Below are positions 30,367-38,064 of a stretch of DNA of 64,000 nucleotides, one piece after another. The translations under genes were made by a program, and so were the position numbers. The DNA lies in contig NZ_RBXO01000001.1 in assembly GCF_003634935.1 (NCBI RefSeq), positions 5,047,501-5,111,500 of the forward strand. Reading direction: 5' to 3'. The DNA is from Saccharothrix australiensis. GTDB lineage: Bacteria > Actinomycetota > Actinomycetes > Mycobacteriales > Pseudonocardiaceae. The notes under the pieces are model-generated. The model had not been told where the DNA came from. It was given only the letters and a program-made list of their open reading frames with translations, and did no database searches. Positions within the stretch are counted from its first letter, which is position 1, and every line of letters begins with the position of its first letter.

Positions 30367-31493
30367 AGGCCCAGCTCCATCGCCACGAGCTGCCGCTGGA
30401 CGTCCGAGGTGCCGGAGAAGGTCACGCCGCCCACCGCGTCCCGCAGGGCCGCCTCGATCCCGTGCCCGGCGAGGTACCCGCCCGCGCCGAAGAGGCGGAC
30501 CGCGTCGGTCGCCGAGGCCAGCGCCGACTCCGAGACCGCGAGCTTGGCCAGCGCCGTCGTCGACGCCGCGGGGCGCCCCTCGTCCAGCTCCCAGCAGGCC
30601 CGGTACAGCAGCAGCCGCGAACCCTCCAGCCGCAGCTTCATCTCGGCGATCCGGTGGGACACGGCCTGGAACTCCGCCAGCCGCCTGCCGAACTGCCTGC
30701 GCTGCCGCACGTGCGCCACGCAGCGCTCGACCAGGGCGTCCTGCACGCCGAGGAAGAGCGCGAACAGGCACGAGCGCTCCCAGGCCATCGAGTGCTGGAA
30801 GACCGCACCGCCCTGACCGGGCTCGCCGAGCAGCGCGCCCGCCGGGACCGAACAGCCGTCGAACACCACCGGGCCCGCCTCGCAGCCCGCCATGCCGAGC
30901 TTGTCGAACGCCGCTCCCGCGCGCACGCCGGGTGTTCCGGCCGCGACGGCGAAGGCGCTCGTGCCCAGGTGCCCGGCGGTCGGGTCGGTGACCGCGTAGG
31001 TGACGTAGACGTCGGCGACCGGGCCGTTGCTGACGAAGCTCTTCGTGCCGGACAACGTGTAGCCGCCCTCCGCCGGCACCGCCGTCGTGGCCAGGGCGGA
31101 CACGTCGGAGCCCGCGCCGGGTTCGGTCATCGCGTTGCCCCCGACCAGTTCGCCCGAGCACATGCCCGGCAGCAGGCCCTCCCGCAGGGCGGGTGCGCCG
31201 AACCCGGCGATCGGCACGGCGCAGGCGAACAGGTGCGCCGCGGCCGCGAACACCACGCCCGTGGCCGTCGTGGCGCGGCCCGCCGCCTCGAACACCAGCG
31301 CCGTGTCCAGCGCGCCGAGGCCGCGCCCGCCGTACGCCTCGGGGACGCACGCGCCCAGCAGCCCGATCTCACCCAGTCGACGCCAGGCCGCGCGGCTGAA
31401 CCTCGGCTCGTCCGGCCCGGGGAAGGCCGCAGCGACCGCTTCGGCCGTCTCCCGGTACCGCCGCTCCTGCGCGGGCGTCCAGCTGAACTCCAT
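30363..31493 (-). CDS. Acyl-CoA dehydrogenase family flavoenzyme, probable prolyl-PCP oxidase
   Basis: 376 residues with the full ACAD fold: FAD-site AMTEPGAGSD, TKSFVSNG, and the C-terminal Arg-containing helix (RRQFGRRLAEFQAV). The usual catalytic Glu of the C-terminal YEGTS loop is replaced (FSGTSDVQR); instead MAWERS supplies a Glu at the position used by isovaleryl-CoA dehydrogenase. That pattern suits an enzyme oxidising an alpha-branched or cyclic acyl thioester such as prolyl-S-PCP to pyrrolyl-S-PCP (CloN3/PltE role). Translationally coupled to the AMP-ligase downstream. ATG at 31493; a GTG one codon earlier is equally close to GGGAGGGG. Confidence 0.82.
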   Translation of the reverse strand: MEFSWTPAQERRYRETAEAVAAAFPGPDEPRFSRAAWRRLGEIGLLGACVPEAYGGRGLGALDTALVFEAAGRATTATGVVFAAAAHLFACAVPIAGFGAPALREGLLPGMCSGELVGGNAMTEPGAGSDVSALATTAVPAEGGYTLSGTKSFVSNGPVADVYVTYAVTDPTAGHLGTSAFAVAAGTPGVRAGAAFDKLGMAGCEAGPVVFDGCSVPAGALLGEPGQGGAVFQHSMAWERSCLFALFLGVQDALVERCVAHVRQRRQFGRRLAEFQAVSHRIAEMKLRLEGSRLLLYRACWELDEGRPAASTTALAKLAVSESALASATDAVRLFGAGGYLAGHGIEAALRDAVGGVTFSGTSDVQRQLVAMELGL

Positions 31494-31510
31494 CACCGCA
31501 CCCCTCCCGC

Positions 31511-32545
31511 TCACGCCGACCACGGCGGGGTGGCGGTGATCTCCAGCACCGCCGCCGCGATCGTCACGCCCGGCCCGAGGCCGACCAGCAGCACCCGGTC
31601 GCCCGCGCCCAGCTCGCCCGCGGTGAGCAGGTGGTCGAGCGACATGAGCTGGTCGCCGGCGCCCAGGTGGCCGACGCCGCGGCCGAAGGCCCAGTTCGAC
31701 CGCTCCAACGGCAACCCGAGCATGCCGAGCAGGCCGTTCTCGACGTACTCGCGCGAGCCGTGGTTGTAGAGCACCCTGGCGAGGTCGGGCACCTCCACAC
31801 CGGCCTCCGCCAGCACGCGGTCCAGCAGTTCGCCGCGCGCCTTCACCACGGCGAGCCCCGCGTCCGCCATGCCGCCGCGCGCGGCGAACGCCGCGAACCG
31901 GGCCGCGAAGTCCAGCGGCCGGCCGAGCGCGGCGCCCGGCGGGTGCAGCGGCTCGTCGCCGCGGTGCAGGCCCTCCAGCCCGGTCACCGTCACCGACCCG
32001 ACCGAGAGCAGCCGGGCGAACCCCGGCGCCCGCGTCAACAGCACGGCGGTCGCGCCGTCGCCGAGGATGAAGTCGGGCCGCAGGCACTGCCAGCGGTCCA
32101 CCAGCGGTGAGGTCATGTTGTCCGCGGCGGTGATCAGCGCGGAGGCGCCCCGGCCCGCCGCGCCGAGGTAGGCCGCGGCCAGTTCCAGCGCGCCGAACAC
32201 GCCGTTGCAGCCCTGCCGCACGCCGGCGGCGAGCGCCTCGCCGCCGACCAGGTTGGCCTGGAGGTAGGCGTGCGGGAACCACCCCTCGGGGCCGGCCTGG
32301 AACGCGTCCGCGTAGAGGAGCAGCCCGACCGCGGCCGGGTCGTGGCCGGTGCGCTCGAACAGCCGGCGGGCGGCGGTCAGCGCCATGTCCGGCGCGGGCA
32401 CCTCGCCGGCCACCGCGGCGCCGGTCAGCCCCGTGCGCTCGGCGGCTTCGGCGGAGTAGGCGCCCTGCGCCACCGCGACCCCGATCGGCACGACCTCGGG
32501 CAGGTAGGAGCCCAGGCCGGCGAGGTGGACGTCGGTTACCTTCAC
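31511..32545 (-). CDS. KASIII-like acyltransferase
   Basis: 344 residues, thiolase fold. The nucleophile is visible in VRQGCNGVFGALELA and the His in VLYNHGSREYVENG, but the Asn of the C-H-N triad (GNTSAAS) is replaced by GHLGAGDQ. Loss of the third decarboxylation residue is typical of KASIII relatives that transfer an acyl group to an alcohol or amine rather than condense (CloN2, CerJ types). Beside a prolyl ligase and dehydrogenase it most likely moves pyrrolyl-2-carboxyl from a carrier protein to a sugar or aglycone. GTG start at 32545 follows GGGAGGGCAC. Thirteen bp after the glycosyltransferase stop, in one operon with it. Confidence 0.8.
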   Translation of the reverse strand: MKVTDVHLAGLGSYLPEVVPIGVAVAQGAYSAEAAERTGLTGAAVAGEVPAPDMALTAARRLFERTGHDPAAVGLLLYADAFQAGPEGWFPHAYLQANLVGGEALAAGVRQGCNGVFGALELAAAYLGAAGRGASALITAADNMTSPLVDRWQCLRPDFILGDGATAVLLTRAPGFARLLSVGSVTVTGLEGLHRGDEPLHPPGAALGRPLDFAARFAAFAARGGMADAGLAVVKARGELLDRVLAEAGVEVPDLARVLYNHGSREYVENGLLGMLGLPLERSNWAFGRGVGHLGAGDQLMSLDHLLTAGELGAGDRVLLVGLGPGVTIAAAVLEITATPPWSA

Positions 32546-32558
32546 GTGCCCTCCCGGT

Positions 32559-33749
32559 TCAGTGTCCGGCCAGGTCCCGCAGCCGCGCCGCGGTGGCCGC
32601 GGGCGACGGGTGGCCGAGGATCCCGGCGCGCAGGCCGTCGGCGGCGTGCGCGGCGTCGTCGGACAGCAGCCGGTGCACGGCGGCGCGGATCCCGTCCGGC
32701 TCCGCCCCGCCGACCGGCAGCGCGGCCCCGGCACCGGCGGCGGTCAGCCGGGCCGCGTTGAACTCCTGGTCGCCCACCGTGCCGCCGACCAGTTGCGGCA
32801 CGCCGTGGTACGCGGCGGTCATCACCGTGCCCGAGCCGCCCTGGTGCACGATCGCCCGGCAGCTCGGCAGCAGGGTGTGCAGCGGCAGCGGCCCCGCGAC
32901 CCTGGCGTTCGGTGGCGGGTCGCCGACGAGCGCCGCGTCGGACTCCTTGGCGGCGACCACGACTTCCACGTCCTCCGTGGCCAGCGCGGCGAGGATCGCG
33001 GGCACCGGGTAGGCGTCGCTGCCCAGCGCCCTGGTGGAGGCGGTGCCCCAGGTCACGCAGACCCGGGGCCTCGTCGGCTCGTCGAGGAGCCAGCGCGGCG
33101 CCAGGCCGGGCCCGTTGTAGGGGGTGTACCGCAGCGGCACGCGGTTGCGGGCGCCGGGCACCTGGAGCGCCGCCGGGCAGGTGTCCAGGGTCAGGTCGGC
33201 GAGGTCGTCCCGCGGTTCGGCGCCGTGCCGCCGGAAGAACGCCGCCAGGTCGGCGGGCCACGCCGGCACGTCCGCCGGGTCCTCGGCGCCCATGCCGGGC
33301 CAGCGCAGCAGCCGGGTCACGTCGGGGCCCCACGTGTGCCGGACCGACAGCGCACCGCAGCGCTGGGCCGCCAGGGGGCCGGCGAACATCGCGGGGTCCC
33401 ACACGACGACGTCGGGTCGCCAGCGGGTCGCGAAGTCGGTCAGGTCGTCGACGACGGTCTCCGCGAGCCTGAGGTAGCGGGTCACGGGCGTGGCGCGCAG
33501 CAGGTCGGTGACCGCTTCGCCGGGGCCCCGCCACCTGAGCGGCCCGCGGCTGGCCGCACCGAAGTCGGCCATGAAGTCGAAGCCGCGCCCGACCGGCACG
33601 CCGACCATGCCGGAGGACAGCACGGCCTCCACGACGCCCGCGTCGGCCGCGACGCGCACCTCGTCGCCCTGCAGCCGGCAGGCCCAGGCCAGCCCCACCA
33701 TGGCGAAGTGGTGCGTCGGCCACGGCAGCGGGACGAACAGCACCCGCAT
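32559..33749 (-). CDS. Glycosyltransferase 1 (GT-B, macrolide/antibiotic type)
   Basis: 396 residues. The N-terminal MRVLFVPLPWPTHHFAMVGL start and C-terminal VHQGGSGTVMTAAYHGVPQLV block are those of the DesVII/EryCIII-like antibiotic glycosyltransferases that move a deoxysugar from an NDP donor to an aglycone. The HQGGSGT loop contacts the nucleotide-sugar diphosphate. No DesVIII-type helper protein is seen nearby. ATG 33749 has GGGGGG 8 bp upstream; an in-frame GTG at 33758 is possible. First gene of the block ending with the AMP-ligase, so glycosylation and pyrrole acylation are likely co-expressed, hinting that the pyrrole goes onto a sugar. Confidence 0.88.
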   Translation of the reverse strand: MRVLFVPLPWPTHHFAMVGLAWACRLQGDEVRVAADAGVVEAVLSSGMVGVPVGRGFDFMADFGAASRGPLRWRGPGEAVTDLLRATPVTRYLRLAETVVDDLTDFATRWRPDVVVWDPAMFAGPLAAQRCGALSVRHTWGPDVTRLLRWPGMGAEDPADVPAWPADLAAFFRRHGAEPRDDLADLTLDTCPAALQVPGARNRVPLRYTPYNGPGLAPRWLLDEPTRPRVCVTWGTASTRALGSDAYPVPAILAALATEDVEVVVAAKESDAALVGDPPPNARVAGPLPLHTLLPSCRAIVHQGGSGTVMTAAYHGVPQLVGGTVGDQEFNAARLTAAGAGAALPVGGAEPDGIRAAVHRLLSDDAAHAADGLRAGILGHPSPAATAARLRDLAGH

Positions 33750-33795
33750 GTTCGGCACCCCCCTTGTCCTCCTCAGGCGGCCGGGGCCGCTCCGG

Positions 33796-35247
33796 TCATC
33801 CCTTCGCGGCCTCGGCCCGCCGGGGGTCCGCGGTGATCATCAACCAGGCCAGCGCCACCGCGGCGAGCACGATGCCGCCCGCCCAAGCCGCTGCCCGGGT
33901 GTAGCCGTGGACCGTGCCGACGACCGCGGGCACGTCCGGGTGCGCGGCGGCGAACGACGCGGTGGCGCTCGTCGCGATCGTGTTGAGCGTCGCGACGCCG
34001 AGCGAGGCGGCGATCTGCTGCGTCGTGCTGAGGAACGCCGACGCGACGCCGACGTCGGCGGGGTCGACCCCGCTGGTGGCGGTGTGCAGGCACGGGGTGG
34101 ACACCAGGCCCATGCCCAACCCGAGCAGCAGCTCGGCGGGCAGCACCCCGACGGCGAACGAGCTGTCCGGCCTCAGCCCGACCAGCCACAGCACACCCGC
34201 GGCGGCCAGCGCGAGGCCGGGCGCGACGAGCAGGCGCGGCGCGGTGCGGGGCAGCCACCGGCGGGCGAGCTGCGTCGACGACACGATGATCGCGACCGTG
34301 AGCGGCAGCACGGCCAGGCCGGTCTCCACCGGCGAGTACCCCATGACCACTTGCAGCTGGTAGGTCAGGAACAGCGACGTGCCGAACAGCGCGAACATCG
34401 CCAGGCCGATCGACAGCGCCGCGCCCGCGCGGTTGCGGTCGAGCACCACGCGCAGCGGCAGCAGCGGGTGTTCGCGCCGCGCCTGCACCAGGACGAACAC
34501 CGCCAGCAGCACGAGCCCGGCGGCGAGCGGGCCGAGCACCGCCGGGGACGCCCAGCCCAGCCCGCCCGCCGCGCCGAGGCCGTACACCAGCGCGACGACC
34601 CCGGCGCAGCCGAGCACCGCGCCGGGGACGTCGATCGGCCCGCCGCGGTGGGCGGGTACCTCGGGCAGCAGCAGCGCACCGCCGATCGCCCCGAGCACCG
34701 CCAGCGGGACGTTGATGTAGAGGCACCAGCGCCAGTCGAGGTAGCCGGCGAGCAGGCCGCCGGCCAGCAGCCCGAGCACGCCGCCGCCGCTGGCGACCGC
34801 GCTGAACACGCTGATCGCCTTCGCGCGGTCCGCGGGCTCGGTGAACACCGCGACGAGCAGCGAGAGCGTGGAGGGCGCGAGGATCGACGCGAACACGCCC
34901 TGCAGGGCCCGCGCGAGCACGAGCACCCAGCCCTCCGCCGCCGCGCCGCCGAGGGCGGAGGCGGCGGCGAACCCGAGCACGCCGAGCAGCACCGCCCGCT
35001 TGCGGCCCACCCGGTCGGCGACCCGGCCGGCCGGCAGCAGCAGGCCGCCGAAGGCCAGGGTGTAGGCGCTCACCACCCACTGGCGGTCCACATCGGACAG
35101 ACCGAGGTCGCGCTGCGCCGAGGGCAGCGCGATGTTCACGATCGTGGCGTCCACCCCGACGATGAGCGCCACCAGGCAGATCACCACGAGGGCCCACCAG
35201 CGGCTGCGCACCGCCCGCGTCCCGGCCGTCGAGACCCCGCTCGCCAT
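33796..35247 (-). CDS. MFS drug exporter, DHA2 (14-TM) family
   Basis: 483 residues, about 14 hydrophobic segments. Motif A is recognisable (LLLPAGRVADRVGRKRAVL) and the antiporter motif C region is present; the N-terminus VGVDATIVNIALPSAQRDL is the classic DHA2 signature (ALDxTIVNVALP). It should export the product by proton antiport and provide self-resistance. ATG at 35247 follows GAGAGGGGCGCGAGTG; a longer reading to 35334 would run through the operator. Upstream DNA has a TetR-type site with the same 22-bp pattern as the one beside the TetR gene. Confidence 0.92.
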   Translation of the reverse strand: MASGVSTAGTRAVRSRWWALVVICLVALIVGVDATIVNIALPSAQRDLGLSDVDRQWVVSAYTLAFGGLLLPAGRVADRVGRKRAVLLGVLGFAAASALGGAAAEGWVLVLARALQGVFASILAPSTLSLLVAVFTEPADRAKAISVFSAVASGGGVLGLLAGGLLAGYLDWRWCLYINVPLAVLGAIGGALLLPEVPAHRGGPIDVPGAVLGCAGVVALVYGLGAAGGLGWASPAVLGPLAAGLVLLAVFVLVQARREHPLLPLRVVLDRNRAGAALSIGLAMFALFGTSLFLTYQLQVVMGYSPVETGLAVLPLTVAIIVSSTQLARRWLPRTAPRLLVAPGLALAAAGVLWLVGLRPDSSFAVGVLPAELLLGLGMGLVSTPCLHTATSGVDPADVGVASAFLSTTQQIAASLGVATLNTIATSATASFAAAHPDVPAVVGTVHGYTRAAAWAGGIVLAAVALAWLMITADPRRAEAAKG

Positions 35248-35306
35248 CACTCGCGCCCCTCTCCCGTGTCGGCTCCCGGCGGGACCGGAGGCCCTCTCGC
35301 CGGCGG

Positions 35307-35356
35307 AACTTACTTGCTGACAGGTTAGTAACACCTAGCCCGTCGTCAAGTAAGTT
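35307..35356. promoter_or_regulatory. TetR-type operator and promoter of the MFS exporter, site 2
   Basis: CTTACTTG-N6-GGTTAGTA (35309-35330) equals the site at 28340-28361. A minus-strand -35 TTGACG (35349-35344) and -10 TAACCT (35327-35322) with a 16-bp spacer overlap it, and an outer inverted repeat AACTTACTTG (35307-35316)/CAAGTAAGTT (35347-35356) frames it. The -35 and right arm lie inside the 3' end of the P450 gene. Confidence 0.7.
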
Positions 35357-36551
35357 CGGCGTCCCACGCCACCGGCAGCGCGCGCACGCCCTGCACGTCG
35401 GCCGCGGGCTTGAGCACCAGGTCCGCCACGGGCGCCGCGAGCCGCAGCCCCGGCGGCCGCCGCAGCAGCGCGGCGAAGGCGATCTCCAGCTCGGTCCGGC
35501 CCAGGTGCTGCCCCACGCACAGGTGGATGCCGTGCCCGAAGGCCAGGTGCCGCGGCCCGTCGCGGCGGACGTCCAGGCGGTCGGGGTCGGGGAACACCGC
35601 CGGGTCCCGGTTCGCCGCGGCGGTCGCGACCAGCACCGCCTCCCCCGCGCGGATCGCCCGCCCGGCCAGTTCGAGGTCGGCCAGCGCGACCCGGCGGGTG
35701 ACGACGTCGGTCACCGACAGGAAGCGCAGCAACTCGTCCACCGCCCGCGGCACCAGCCCCGGTTCGGCCCGGAGGGCGGCCAGCTGGTCCGGGTGCTCCA
35801 GCAGCGCCAGCACGCCGAGCGCGATGGTGTTCGCCGTGGTCTCGTGGCCGGCGGTGAGCAGCAGCAGCGCCATCCCGACCAGGTCGTCGCGGTCCAGTTC
35901 CCCGGCCGCCAGCGGACCGGCGGCCAGCTCGCTGATCAGGTCGTCGCCGGGATCGGCGACCTTGTCCCGCACCACGCGGTCGAGGAAGCCCAGCAGGTCC
36001 CGGACCGCCCGCCCGGCCACCTCCGGGTCGTCGGCCAGCCGCTGGCCGGTGCGGTCCTGGAAGAACCCGTGCTCGGCGTACGGCACGCCCAGCAGCTCGC
36101 AGATCACCGACGACGACACCGGCAGCGCGAACCCCGCGACCAGGTCGCCCGGCGACCCCGCCGCCAGCAGGGCGTCCAGCACGCCGTCGACCGCACGCCG
36201 GATGGCCGGGCGCATCCCCCGCACGCGGCGGACGGTGAACCGCGGCAACACCATCCGGCGGTGGACCATGTGCTCCGGGTCGTCCATCCCAGCGAACATC
36301 CGGAACCGCGGCCCGCCGGTGAAACCCGGCGCCAGGGCGGGGAAGTCGGGACGCGCGCGGTCGACCGACAGGCGTTGGTCGGCGAGCGCGGCGCAGGCGG
36401 CGTGGTAGCCGGTGACCAGCCACGCGGGCCGGCCGTCGAACAGGGTCACCCGCGACACCGGTCCGCCCTCCAGCTCCCGGTAACCGGGGGGCGGGTGGTA
36501 CGGGCAGGCGCGGGGCATGGGGTAGGCGGGCGCGGTGGCCGGGTGGTCCAT
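35346..36551 (-). CDS. Cytochrome P450 (class I bacterial)
   Basis: 401 residues. I-helix AGHETTANT (oxygen activation), K-helix ELLR, and heme loop FGHGIHLCVGQ with the Cys ligand are intact. Soluble, so it needs an external ferredoxin and reductase; none is encoded here. Likely hydroxylates the polyketide or a sugar late in the pathway. The ATG at 36551 lies directly at the stop of the 2,3-dehydratase gene (CGTGACGATG), so the two are translationally coupled; a GTG two codons upstream is possible. The last codons contain the promoter of the MFS gene. Confidence 0.93.
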   Translation of the reverse strand: MDHPATAPAYPMPRACPYHPPPGYRELEGGPVSRVTLFDGRPAWLVTGYHAACAALADQRLSVDRARPDFPALAPGFTGGPRFRMFAGMDDPEHMVHRRMVLPRFTVRRVRGMRPAIRRAVDGVLDALLAAGSPGDLVAGFALPVSSSVICELLGVPYAEHGFFQDRTGQRLADDPEVAGRAVRDLLGFLDRVVRDKVADPGDDLISELAAGPLAAGELDRDDLVGMALLLLTAGHETTANTIALGVLALLEHPDQLAALRAEPGLVPRAVDELLRFLSVTDVVTRRVALADLELAGRAIRAGEAVLVATAAANRDPAVFPDPDRLDVRRDGPRHLAFGHGIHLCVGQHLGRTELEIAFAALLRRPPGLRLAAPVADLVLKPAADVQGVRALPVAWDAELT

Positions 36552-36553
36552 CG

Positions 36554-38029
36554 TCACGCCCCCGGTCCCGAGGCGGCCAGGCCGTGCAGGCAGGCGGTGA
36601 GGGTGCGCGCCTGGACGTTGACGTAGTAGCTGTGCCGGATCAGCCCGACGAGCTGGTGCAGGGTCATCCACCGGAAGCCGGCGGGCGCGTCCAAGCGCGC
36701 GGCGGCGGGCAGCTCGACCACGAGGTAGCGGTTGCGGGCGTGGAAGAACCGGCCGCCCTCCTCCGACAGCACGGTGTCGAAGCGGATGCGCTCCGGCGGC
36801 GCGTCGAGCACGTCGTCCAGGAACGGCGGGCGGGCCGAGGGCGGCAGCCGCGCGTAGTTCTCCGGCGTGCACTGCACCGTCGGCGCCAGCTCGACCTCGT
36901 CGAGGTAGCCGGGTTCGACGCGGGCGGCGACGAGCACGTGCAGCACGCCCGCGACCCGCTTGACCAGGAACGCCACCACGCCCAGCCCGCACGGGCGGAT
37001 CAGCGGCTGGGTCCACGTCGCGACCTCGCGGTTGCCGATCCGCGCCTCGACGGCCACGACGTCGAAGAAGATCCCGTCGTCGTGGGTGATCGCGTCGGCG
37101 GTGACCCGCCAGCCCCGCACCCGCCGCAGCGGTATCGGCGTGGTCCGCACGCGGTCCGCCGAACGCGCGTCGGTGATCCAGCTCAGCAGTTCGGTCGTGG
37201 TGTGCAGGCCGCCCTCGTCCTCGCTCATCGAGCGCGCCACCGACGCGGTGAACCCGTCGGCCGCGGCGGGGAACAGCCCGGTGAGCCCGGTCCCGGCGAA
37301 CGGCAGGCAGGACAGCACGGTGCGCGCGTCCATGTTGACCAGGTCCTCCTCGGCGAGCAGGCGGTGCAACTGCCCGACGGTGAGCCAGCAGAACCCTTCG
37401 CGCACCTCCACGTCCTCGTCCGGGCCGACCTCGACCACGACGTTGCGGTTGCGCTTGCGGTAGAACCAGGACCCCTGCTCGGACTGGAGGACGTCGGCGA
37501 TCACGTGCCGCGCGCCGGGGTCGCGGAAGTACTCCAGGTACGGCACCGACCGGCCGCCGTGCACCTGGGTGTAGTTGCTGCGGGTCGCCTGCACCGTCGG
37601 TGACAGCTGGACGCCGTTGCAGTTGCCCGGCTCGACCTTCGCCTGCACCAGGCAGTGCAGGACGCCGTGGAACTCCTTGACCAGGAAGCCCAGCACACCG
37701 ATCTCGGGTTGGTTGAAGATCGGCTGCGACCACTCGCGCACCGGGCCCGCCTCCGAGCTGACGCGCAGCCCCTCCACGGTGAAGAACCGGCCGCTGTCGT
37801 GCACGAGGTTCCCGGTGCCCGCCTCGAAGTGCCAGCTCCTCAGCGCGGCGAACGGGATCGGCCGCGCCGACCACGGCGCCTGCTCCCGGCACCGGTCGAG
37901 CCAGCGCGCGAACGCGGCGGCGTCGGTCACCCGGCCGTCGGTGGCCAGGGCCGAGGCCACCAGCCGCGGCGACGTCGTGGCGTCGACCGTGCGCAGCACC
38001 GGTGTGGCGCCGGTGGCTTCGACGACCAT
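36554..38029 (-). CDS. NDP-hexose 2,3-dehydratase
   Basis: 491 residues, the usual length of the EvaA/TylX3 family, and built as two related halves: each contains GREWSQP/ATWTQPLI-type, F-LVK-F-GVLHxLVxAxVEPG and ELAPTVQ/QLSPTVQ motifs. The family eliminates water from NDP-4-keto-6-deoxyglucose, the committed step to 2,6-dideoxysugars. This is the only clear dedicated deoxysugar gene of that pathway here besides the SDR; the nucleotidyltransferase, 4,6-dehydratase, 3-ketoreductase or aminotransferase must lie outside the window. ATG at 38029 follows GAGGAGGCAGGC. Confidence 0.92.
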   Translation of the reverse strand: MVVEATGATPVLRTVDATTSPRLVASALATDGRVTDAAAFARWLDRCREQAPWSARPIPFAALRSWHFEAGTGNLVHDSGRFFTVEGLRVSSEAGPVREWSQPIFNQPEIGVLGFLVKEFHGVLHCLVQAKVEPGNCNGVQLSPTVQATRSNYTQVHGGRSVPYLEYFRDPGARHVIADVLQSEQGSWFYRKRNRNVVVEVGPDEDVEVREGFCWLTVGQLHRLLAEEDLVNMDARTVLSCLPFAGTGLTGLFPAAADGFTASVARSMSEDEGGLHTTTELLSWITDARSADRVRTTPIPLRRVRGWRVTADAITHDDGIFFDVVAVEARIGNREVATWTQPLIRPCGLGVVAFLVKRVAGVLHVLVAARVEPGYLDEVELAPTVQCTPENYARLPPSARPPFLDDVLDAPPERIRFDTVLSEEGGRFFHARNRYLVVELPAAARLDAPAGFRWMTLHQLVGLIRHSYYVNVQARTLTACLHGLAASGPGA

Positions 38030-38064
38030 GCCTGCCTCCTCGGGGTGTGGTCCGGGTCCGCGGC

